7,294 bases of DNA, taken from Legionella sp. (lineage in GTDB: Bacteria; Pseudomonadota; Gammaproteobacteria; Legionellales; Legionellaceae). Made by a program: the position numbers and the translations under genes. Location: contig SCSO01000322.1 of the NCBI GenBank assembly GCA_004297865.1, forward strand, positions 1 to 7,294, given 5' to 3'. This document shows, piece by piece, positions 1-5,929 of the stretch. Numbering within the stretch: position 1 is the stretch's first letter; each line of letters begins with the position of its first letter. Below the pieces are notes generated by a model. The model was not told the DNA's origin and did no database searches. It saw only the letters and a program-made list of their open reading frames with translations.

Positions 1-1002
1 TGCAATTTCTGCTGTTTCAAAATCGCGAATCTCTCCAATCATGACTACATCGGGGTCTTGACGCAAAATAGCGCGTAATCCCTTGGCAAAACTCATTTGT
101 ACTTTAGTATTAACTTGCGTTTGCCCAACCCCTACTAAATCGTATTCAATAGGATCCTCAATAGTCAAAATATTACGACTGACTTGATTCAGTTCAGTTA
201 ACATCCCATACAACGAAGTGGTTTTCCCGGAGCCGGTAGGACCAGTGACTAGAATAATGCCATGAGGCTCCGCAATTAATTTACGCATGGTTTTTAATAT
301 CGCGGGTGGCATGCCTAATAAGTTTAAATCCAATTGCGCGGCTTGTTTATCTAAAATCCTTAATACTACGCGCTCTCCATGATTGGAGGGCAGGGTAGAG
401 ACACGCACGTCGATATTGTGTCCGCCAATATGCAAAGAAATACGACCGTCCTGAGGAATGCGCTTTTCTGCGATATCTAATTTTGCCATCACCTTTACAC
501 GGGAAATCACCAAAGGAGCAATGGCGCGTTGAATCTCTAACACTTCTTGTAAAATACCATCGATCCGATTACGGACAATTACTCGATTTTCATAGGTTTC
601 AATATGAATATCGGAAGCTTTTTGTTTAATTGCAGTAGTGAATAAAGCATTTAACAAGCGGATGATTGGCGCATCGTCCTGGTTTTCTAAAAGATCTTCA
701 CTCATCGGTAATTGACTAGCTAATAAAGAGAGATCTATTTCATCTTCCATACCCTCAGTAGCATCTAATATCGAGGACTTAGATTGATAACTATTGGTAA
801 GATGTTGTTGAAAGGTTGATTCATCGACTGGATTTAAAACCAATTCGGCTTGCACTATACGTTTTACTTCAGCAAAAGCTTGCAATGGGGTATTAGGTAG
901 ATGATAGATAATCGCCTGATTATCATTAACTTCACCCACCACTATCCCATAGGTTTTTGCAAAGCTGTATGGAAGTTTTACTATCTTTTCGCCGTTTTCC
1001 AT
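1..1002 (-). CDS. gspE: Type II secretion ATPase GspE (LspE), C-terminal part cut by window edge
   Basis: This is the cytoplasmic hexameric ATPase that drives pseudopilus assembly in the type II secretion system. The first 334 residues are visible; the family is usually about 490-500 residues, so the last third, including the zinc-binding cysteine region of most GspE proteins, lies outside. The opening MENGEKIVKLPYSFAK resembles GspE N-termini. The usual marks follow: SDIHIE at about 130-135, the Walker A motif GPTGSGKTT at 254-262, the Asp box IEDPIEYD at 281-288, and RQDPDVVMIGEIRD (about 314-327) containing the Walker B segment. The ATG lies 2 nt after the gspD stop (TAAATATG) and only a weak ribosome site precedes it, so translation is probably coupled to gspD. 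PilB-type pilus ATPases share this fold, but the adjacent secretin and the N-terminus favour GspE. No frameshift is seen. Confidence 0.95.
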   Translation of the reverse strand, partial: MENGEKIVKLPYSFAKTYGIVVGEVNDNQAIIYHLPNTPLQAFAEVKRIVQAELVLNPVDESTFQQHLTNSYQSKSSILDATEGMEDEIDLSLLASQLPMSEDLLENQDDAPIIRLLNALFTTAIKQKASDIHIETYENRVIVRNRIDGILQEVLEIQRAIAPLVISRVKVMAKLDIAEKRIPQDGRISLHIGGHNIDVRVSTLPSNHGERVVLRILDKQAAQLDLNLLGMPPAILKTMRKLIAEPHGIILVTGPTGSGKTTSLYGMLTELNQVSRNILTIEDPIEYDLVGVGQTQVNTKVQMSFAKGLRAILRQDPDVVMIGEIRDFETAEIA

Positions 1003-1004
1003 AT

Positions 1005-3467
1005 TTATTTAGTCACTTCAACTGATTTTTTGAAATGAAACAATTTAGGCTTCGGTAAAGCTTCAGGGGGCCTACTAAAGGGTTTTGGTAAAGGCGCGTT
1101 TTTATAAGGAGGTAACGCGGTCTTCATATTGTCTTCACTAAAGATTTCTTGAGAACGTAACCAGGCCAACTCGTATTGACGAACGTCATCGTATTTTCTG
1201 TTGCTGACCATGATACTTTCATGTTCATTACGTAAAATAATCGGCTTAATAAAGACCATAAGTACTCGTTTGTCACGATTACGAATGTTATGTTGGAAAA
1301 AACGACCCACGCCAGGTATGCCACCTAAAATAGGTAGGCGAGTATTATCATTACCTAAGGTGTCTTGAATTAAACCACCCAAAATGACCACGTTACCACT
1401 ATCAACATGTACAGAAGTTACAATACTGCTAATTTTGAAAGTAGGGTTACCATTGGTGGCAATGGTAGTGGATGGATCCAAAGTGTCATTTCCTTGGTCG
1501 ATTTGTAATTGTATGCCGTTACCACGAGTGATTTGTGGTCTGACATAGAGATGTAAGGCCACGTTGACTCGATCAAAGGTAGTAAAAGGACTGGCTGTGG
1601 TCGTACCACCGGCGTTATTAGGATAGCTAGTCGACGCAATAGATACCTGTTTACCTACTAAAATTTTAGCTTGACGGTTATCCAGTACTATTACTGAAGG
1701 TGTAGAAAGTATATTCGCTTTTTGTTGTCGTGCTAAAGCATAAATTTGGGCTTGTAAGTCAGACACTTTAGAATTGGTATTTAAAATAGCAAATCCAGCT
1801 CTGAAATTATTGTTCAATCCTGTTTGCTGATTCGAACCCCATTCAATACCCAAATTGTTAATATCTGTTTGATCCACCTCAGCTACCAAGGCTTCGATTA
1901 ACAATTGCGCAGGCTTAATATCCAATTGTTCAATCACGTTTTTAAGAATATTGATGATGGATCGCGGCGCATTAAGAATGATGGAGTTGGTATTGGGCTC
2001 TGCGATAATTTGTACGTTTGGTTTTGTGGTCCCTTCATTCTGAGTTGTCGCTGAAGTCGTATTGCCAGTCGCTGCCGAAGAGTTTCCTGAAGGAGAAGAG
2101 GAAGCACTGGAGCCAGATGCCAAAGAAACCCCAGAAGAACCGGTACTATATCCCTGACCACCACTGCCACTATTATTGGCTAAGTTAGAAGCCGGATTGG
2201 TACTATCTAATTCAGGACGGGTAATGGTACCAATGGTAGTCCCCACGTTACCGCTGAAATTAGCAGAAGCGATGCCTGCAAGAATAGGCACTAAATCTTC
2301 TGCTCGTAAATAATGCAAATACACGACTTCTGTATTGCTGTTATTGCCTGTAGAGCTGCCGCGGTCTAATTTTAAAATTAGCATGCGCAAACGTATTCTA
2401 TCGGTCTTACTTCCGCTAACTAAAATAGCATTACTACGATCATCAGCTGCTACATTTATTTGCGAACGATTACCAGAGTTAGGCTGAGTCTTAACGATGT
2501 CTTTTAGGGTATTAACAATGTCCATTGCTAAAGCATGTTTTAAATGCACCATATCGACGTCGTTAGCTGAAGAACTATCGACTTGTTTAATGATATTGGC
2601 TAAGTTTTTAATATTGTTAGCACGTCCAGAGAGAATAATCATATTCGATGGCGCGTAGGCAGATACGCTACTCCATTGCGGCATGAGTGGACGTAATACA
2701 GGTACTAATTGTTCTGCGGGTACATAAGTGACGGGCACTACTGCGACCATCATCTCGTCGCCACTTGGTGGAGGACCAAATTGATGTTGTAGGTCTGGGG
2801 ATAAAGTTTTTGCATCAATATTTGGAATAATTTTGATTACTTCACCAGAAGGAATAGCAGCGTAACCGGAAACCTGTAATACGGATAAAAAGACTTGATA
2901 GAGTTCATCATTCGACATAGGTGAAGTAGACACTATAGATACTTTACCTTGAACTCGCGGATCGATCACAAAATTCTTGCCGGTAACTCTAGATACCTCA
3001 GTAATCACCGCACGTATGTCAGCATTGCGTAGATTCCACAATTTGCTTTCTGCTGGCTCCGATTGCGAATCAGAGTTGCTAGCAATAGGTTGAGGATTAG
3101 TAGTTGAATTGTTATTAATAGGTTGTGCGTCGTTTTGATCTTGATGATTAATAAACGTGGAATTAGTTTGTTTATTCTTGCCTGATAATTTGTCCTTTAA
3201 AGCACGTGCAGTAGGGTAGTCATTGACTGGGCCTATTTGAACAAGGTACAGATGTTTATCGGCTAGATTTTTAATTTCGATGGGTTCTTTAACTAAACCG
3301 GTTAATTCCTTTTGGCGTTGCTTAGCATCTTTTTCTAGATTATAAGCCCCTGCTTGGAGGAAAAAAACCGTTTCCCCATTATTCATAACAGTAGAAATAT
3401 TGACGTCATTAGCATAACTTAATGATGCCCCTATAAAGGCGATTATTATAATTGCTAGTGCGCGCAT
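1005..3467 (-). CDS. gspD: Type II secretion outer-membrane secretin GspD (LspD) with N-terminal SPOR-like domain
   Basis: This is the multimeric outer-membrane channel through which folded periplasmic proteins leave the cell. The 820-aa product starts with a signal peptide (about 1-19, cleavage near SYA-N). A SPOR-like domain follows at about 32-95 (FFLQAGAY ... LYLVQIGPVNDYPTARALKDKL), then an Asn/Gln/Ser-rich linker to about 140. Next come N0 (about 143-215), N1 (240-297), N2 (304-368) and N3 (379-517, split by a Ser/Gly/Thr-rich insert at about 404-483). The secretin barrel (about 518-747) contains VVILGGLIQD and LPILGGIPGVGRFF. The last 70 residues are proline-rich and basic; I cannot tell whether they bind a pilotin. 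The ATG gives a proper signal peptide, though only a weak GGTAA-like ribosome site precedes it. The order gspD-gspE without gspC resembles Legionella lspDE. The SPOR domain is the unusual part; it is absent from the classical Vibrio, Klebsiella and E. coli GspD proteins. Confidence 0.96.
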   Translation of the reverse strand: MRALAIIIIAFIGASLSYANDVNISTVMNNGETVFFLQAGAYNLEKDAKQRQKELTGLVKEPIEIKNLADKHLYLVQIGPVNDYPTARALKDKLSGKNKQTNSTFINHQDQNDAQPINNNSTTNPQPIASNSDSQSEPAESKLWNLRNADIRAVITEVSRVTGKNFVIDPRVQGKVSIVSTSPMSNDELYQVFLSVLQVSGYAAIPSGEVIKIIPNIDAKTLSPDLQHQFGPPPSGDEMMVAVVPVTYVPAEQLVPVLRPLMPQWSSVSAYAPSNMIILSGRANNIKNLANIIKQVDSSSANDVDMVHLKHALAMDIVNTLKDIVKTQPNSGNRSQINVAADDRSNAILVSGSKTDRIRLRMLILKLDRGSSTGNNSNTEVVYLHYLRAEDLVPILAGIASANFSGNVGTTIGTITRPELDSTNPASNLANNSGSGGQGYSTGSSGVSLASGSSASSSPSGNSSAATGNTTSATTQNEGTTKPNVQIIAEPNTNSIILNAPRSIINILKNVIEQLDIKPAQLLIEALVAEVDQTDINNLGIEWGSNQQTGLNNNFRAGFAILNTNSKVSDLQAQIYALARQQKANILSTPSVIVLDNRQAKILVGKQVSIASTSYPNNAGGTTTASPFTTFDRVNVALHLYVRPQITRGNGIQLQIDQGNDTLDPSTTIATNGNPTFKISSIVTSVHVDSGNVVILGGLIQDTLGNDNTRLPILGGIPGVGRFFQHNIRNRDKRVLMVFIKPIILRNEHESIMVSNRKYDDVRQYELAWLRSQEIFSEDNMKTALPPYKNAPLPKPFSRPPEALPKPKLFHFKKSVEVTK

Positions 3468-3496
3468 TTAGTTACCGTATAGTCATAGGTTCTTAC

Positions 3497-3523
3497 ATAA
3501 TAACTAAAAAAATGCAGATACAA
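3497..3523 (-). promoter_or_regulatory. Weak candidate sigma-70 promoter for gspDE
   Basis: On the minus strand a TATTAT box (3497-3502, 5 of 6 consensus bases) lies 15 nt downstream of TTGTAT (3518-3523, 3 of 6). Transcription would start about 20-25 nt before the gspD ATG. A-rich tracts lie upstream, including ten A at 3547-3556. The spacing is short and the -35 is poor, so gspDE may instead be read partly from the tRNA promoter further upstream. Confidence 0.3.
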
Positions 3524-3567
3524 TAGCCTTTTTGGATACTAAATGGTTTTTTTTTTGAAGGCGGGGA

Positions 3568-3644
3568 TGGTGGCTATGGGTGGACTCGAACCACCGACCT
3601 CAGCATTATGAGTGCCGCGCTCTAACCAGCTGAGCTACATAGCC
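3568..3644 (-). tRNA. tRNA-Met (anticodon CAU), elongator type
   Basis: A complete 77-nt cloverleaf can be folded. The acceptor stem is GGCTATG/CATAGCC, and the D arm starts GCTCAGCTGGTTAGAGC. The anticodon stem CGGCA/TGCTG encloses loop CTCATAA with anticodon CAT at 3608-3610. The T arm is GGTGG TTCGAGT CCACC, and CCA is encoded (3568-3570). CAU anticodons also occur in initiator tRNA and in tRNA-Ile2, whose C is modified to lysidine. The paired first base and the close match of acceptor and D arm to E. coli elongator tRNA-Met (GGCTACGTAGCTCAG) favour elongator Met. It lies on the same strand as gspD, 100 bp upstream of it. Confidence 0.95.
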
Positions 3645-3656
3645 ACAAGACGCGAA

Positions 3657-3685
3657 ATTTTGTCTTTTTCGGGGGGGAAAGTCAA
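3657..3685 (-). promoter_or_regulatory. Sigma-70 promoter of the tRNA-Met gene
   Basis: On the minus strand TTGACT (3680-3685, 5 of 6 consensus) is followed after exactly 17 nt by CAAAAT (3657-3662, 4 of 6). Transcription would start near 3650, about 6 nt before the mature tRNA. The bases after the -10 are GC-rich (TTCGCGTC), as in stable-RNA promoters under stringent control. The spacer contains seven consecutive C residues (G run on the plus strand, 3671-3677). Confidence 0.72.
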
Positions 3686-3746
3686 GGGAATTTAATGTTT
3701 TTTCTGAACAAATATCTTTCGACATCATGAAACTTTTATAGTAGCC

Positions 3747-3784
3747 TTAAATTTCATATTAAAACTACCGTTGATATATAACGG
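3747..3784 (+). promoter_or_regulatory. Candidate control region of the ankyrin/U-box gene
   Basis: This AT-rich stretch ends 23 nt before the start codon. It has a TATATA (3775-3780) or TATAAC (3777-3782) that could be a -10 box, with no convincing -35 at the right distance. Two features could bind a regulator. One is a pair of TTAA elements at 3747-3750 and 3759-3762, 12 nt apart, loosely like the TTAA direct repeats bound by PmrA-type response regulators. The other is a perfect 5-bp inverted repeat CCGTT-N7-AACGG (3768-3784) across the possible -10. The PmrA resemblance is weak, because known sites repeat at 11 nt. Confidence 0.28.
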
Positions 3785-3798
3785 ATTGTTACTCTGGT

Positions 3799-3804
3799 AG
3801 GTGA
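3799..3804 (+). promoter_or_regulatory. Ribosome binding site of the ankyrin/U-box gene
   Basis: AGGTGA matches the anti-Shine-Dalgarno end of 16S rRNA over six bases and ends 3 nt before the ATG at 3808. It fixes the start at that codon rather than at the internal ATG codons. Confidence 0.75.
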
Positions 3805-3807
3805 TTT

Positions 3808-5178
3808 ATGATTACGAAAAGGGATTTTCTGCTGGCTGCCTTAAATGGAGATATGAGTACAGTTAAGCAATTTTTAAGCTCAAGTTCTGGAAGATATGCA
3901 GTTAATACGGCAGTGAAATATAGTCCTAATTTTGGTATAAATTCCCGTGAGCGTTTCAGCTTACGCGGGCTAAAGGGGTTATGGTACAAAAATACCTACT
4001 ATAGTGGATTTAATTATTATCACGACCAAAATTCAATTACTTACGACCATCAAGATTATCATTACGTTCAGATCCCTTCGAATGTTTCGATGTTTAGATA
4101 CAATTATAGACATGGGATGACCGCTTTGAGTCTGGCTGCGGAAATGGGGCATCTCTATATTGTACAAGCCTTACTCGATATAAAAGATATCCGTGTCAAT
4201 GCGACAGATTCGAATGGACGCTCACCTTTGAGCTTGGCTGCAATGTACGGGCATACAGAAGTGGTTCGAGCCTTACTAGAACATCGGAAGATCGAAGTCA
4301 ATTTAACAGATGGTTTCGGTATTTCTGCACTCATGATTGCAGCAAAATATGATCACATCGATGCATTACGAGTCTTGTTAGAATCATCCCAAATTGAGAT
4401 TAATGCCAGTAATAATTATGGTTGCTCTGCATTAATGTTGGCGATAATTAATGGGAATACGCGTTGCACAAAGGAATTAATTAATGATCCTAGAATCGAT
4501 CTAAAAAAACGTTTGTACTTACCTTATGGACTATATTGCTTGTCCGAATTAAACACGACATCGAAAAACCATTCTAAAATTGACCCTAAATACCGCACTT
4601 TGGTTCCTAGCGGTTTATACTCTGTAGAACAATTAGCCGAACTTTCTGGGCAAAAAGAGATTGCTGCTTTAATACGGACCAAACTCAACGAGCAAAATCC
4701 TAAGAAAAATTTCCAAGAGCGTTTAGCTGCTTTAAATAAAGCAATTATTGTTCCTGAGCATTTAATTTGTCCAATTAGCGACAGTATTATTAATGATCCG
4801 GTCACTGCTTCAAATGGAATCACTTATGATCGTCTCGCCTTGCAGGCCTTTTTTAGAAATGCAAATAATCCCACTGCTTTGTATTGTCTGGGAGGTGATA
4901 ATCCGATTCTAAGAAGCGAGCTTTCCAATACGACTAGCGTTGTGGTCTATGATGATCTTGAAGCCTTTGTGCAGCAACAAGAAAAGTTGCACCAAGAAGA
5001 GCTGGAAGACCAAAATAATAACCAACATGATCAAAATGATGCGTCAGAAGCGATGGGATCAGTTAAGAATAGAAACCGCCTGTTTAATTCAGAGGACCAT
5101 GGTCTTGATGAGGACGCTTCCGAGGACACTTTTTCTCATAAAACTCCTTTAGAAAACGTTGTCACGTGCTTTAGGTAA
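3808..5178 (+). CDS. Ankyrin-repeat/U-box protein, candidate secreted E3 ubiquitin ligase effector
   Basis: The 456-aa product has no signal peptide. Residues 2-27 look like a degenerate first ankyrin helix pair. A tyrosine-rich, non-repeat insert follows to about 100. Four clear ankyrin repeats start at about 102, 136, 170 and 204, with glycines G103, G137, G171 and G205 exactly 34 residues apart and LAA-type helices after each. A weaker capping unit (GLYSVEQLAELSGQKEI) lies at about 269-285. Residues 314-388 match a U-box: VPEHLICPI, NDPV, NGITYDR (CHIP has GITYDR), then NPILRSEL. The tail after 390 is Gln/Glu/Asp-rich, with an acidic patch at about 428-440. U-boxes are eukaryotic E2-binding folds, and bacterial ones known to me, such as Legionella LubX, are effectors that ubiquitinate host proteins. 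By inference the ankyrins select a host substrate and the U-box recruits a host E2. Export and activity are unproven. It is probably co-transcribed with the barrel-protein gene downstream. Confidence 0.9.
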   Translation: MITKRDFLLAALNGDMSTVKQFLSSSSGRYAVNTAVKYSPNFGINSRERFSLRGLKGLWYKNTYYSGFNYYHDQNSITYDHQDYHYVQIPSNVSMFRYNYRHGMTALSLAAEMGHLYIVQALLDIKDIRVNATDSNGRSPLSLAAMYGHTEVVRALLEHRKIEVNLTDGFGISALMIAAKYDHIDALRVLLESSQIEINASNNYGCSALMLAIINGNTRCTKELINDPRIDLKKRLYLPYGLYCLSELNTTSKNHSKIDPKYRTLVPSGLYSVEQLAELSGQKEIAALIRTKLNEQNPKKNFQERLAALNKAIIVPEHLICPISDSIINDPVTASNGITYDRLALQAFFRNANNPTALYCLGGDNPILRSELSNTTSVVVYDDLEAFVQQQEKLHQEELEDQNNNQHDQNDASEAMGSVKNRNRLFNSEDHGLDEDASEDTFSHKTPLENVVTCFR

Positions 5179-5192
5179 TAGGGTCGTTAAAT

Positions 5193-5198
5193 GAGGAA
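5193..5198 (+). promoter_or_regulatory. Ribosome binding site of the beta-barrel protein gene
   Basis: GAGGAA lies 6 nt before the ATG at 5205, an ideal distance. It sits in the 26-nt gap after the ankyrin/U-box stop and supports independent initiation at this ATG. Confidence 0.75.
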
Positions 5199-5204
5199 TT
5201 CATA

Positions 5205-5924
5205 ATGTGTCACAGGATATGCACTCTTTCGCTAACAGCTGGCATTTTAATGTCAATGCAGGTGCAAGCCTTTGGTGTGAAAGCAGGCCATCCTTTATTT
5301 GAATTAGGTATGTATAGAGCTGCGGCTGGGCAAACTCAGGACGTTGCGTTGGCTGGTTTATTGGGCGATCGTTTTATTGCAAGAGATCGTCATGATACTA
5401 ATGCGCTGGTAGGTGCAGGTTACTTACTTAGTGGCCCTGAGCGCGCCCGCGTGTCCATCGAGTATGGAATTAATCTGTTCTATTTGGATCAGACACGCGT
5501 TACCGGTTTTATACAGCAAGAATTGATGTTTACTAACTTGGCATATTCTTATCAAGTCACGCATTTTCCAGTGTATGCTATGGCCAAAGCCTTGGTGAAA
5601 TCGCCATGTGAAAAAATCGATTTTACCGTGGACGCAGGAATTGGCCCAAATTTTATGAATATTCATGCTTATAAAGAACATGCTTTAAATGACATGACTC
5701 TACCTAATAATGCCTTTAATGGTCGATCTCTAACGCAACTGAGTGAAATGGTGGGTGTAGGCCTACAAATAAATAATTTTTTTGGCAAAGTACCTTTTGA
5801 AGTAGGTTATCGATTTTATAATTTAGGTAAGGGATCATTAAGACCCAGAACAGATCAAATTCTCAATAATTTATCTACAGGAAATATCACTGCACAAGCA
5901 TTAATCGCTACTGTAAGATTTTAA
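5205..5924 (+). CDS. Outer-membrane beta-barrel protein of unknown role
   Basis: The 239-aa product begins with a typical signal peptide: a basic start (MCHR), a hydrophobic core TLSLTAGILMSM, and likely cleavage after VQA at residue 22. The mature part of about 217 residues alternates polar and hydrophobic residues in strand-like stretches such as RVSIEYGINLFYL, FTVDAGIGPNFMNI, MVGVGLQI and FEVGYRFYNLG. It ends ALIATVRF, with the C-terminal phenylalanine used as the BAM assembly signal. Size and pattern suit a small barrel of about 8-10 strands in the outer membrane. I do not recognise the family precisely, and no enzyme motif is visible. It begins 26 nt after the ankyrin/U-box gene on the same strand, so the two may form an operon. 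It ends 5 nt from the convergent lptE stop, leaving no room for a separate terminator. A surface or adhesion role is possible but not shown. Confidence 0.8.
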   Translation: MCHRICTLSLTAGILMSMQVQAFGVKAGHPLFELGMYRAAAGQTQDVALAGLLGDRFIARDRHDTNALVGAGYLLSGPERARVSIEYGINLFYLDQTRVTGFIQQELMFTNLAYSYQVTHFPVYAMAKALVKSPCEKIDFTVDAGIGPNFMNIHAYKEHALNDMTLPNNAFNGRSLTQLSEMVGVGLQINNFFGKVPFEVGYRFYNLGKGSLRPRTDQILNNLSTGNITAQALIATVRF

Positions 5925-5929
5925 AATGC

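Noticed and set aside
3547..3556. Run of ten T as a rho-independent terminator on the plus strand
   Set aside because: No GC-rich hairpin precedes it and there is no plus-strand gene upstream to terminate.
3568..3644. The CAU tRNA as initiator Met or tRNA-Ile2
   Set aside because: The acceptor starts with a paired G1, unlike initiator tRNA, and acceptor and D arm match E. coli elongator Met rather than the GGCCCCT stem of Ile2. Ile2 is not fully excluded.
4524..4823. Open frame of 99 codons on the minus strand inside the ankyrin/U-box gene
   Set aside because: It is antisense to a well supported coding region with clear domains and has no recognisable domain of its own. Similar antisense frames inside gspD and the barrel gene were left out for the same reason.
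5164..5178. C-terminal prenylation (CaaX) signal on the ankyrin/U-box protein, as in Legionella AnkB
   Set aside because: The protein ends TCFR, so the cysteine is third from the end rather than fourth, and no CaaX box exists.
3568..5924. Ankyrin/barrel cassette as an integrase-driven island at the tRNA gene
   Set aside because: Islands usually insert at the 3' end of a tRNA gene and leave a repeat of it. Here the cassette lies on the 5' side, no integrase is present, and no copy of the tRNA 3' end was seen near 5924.
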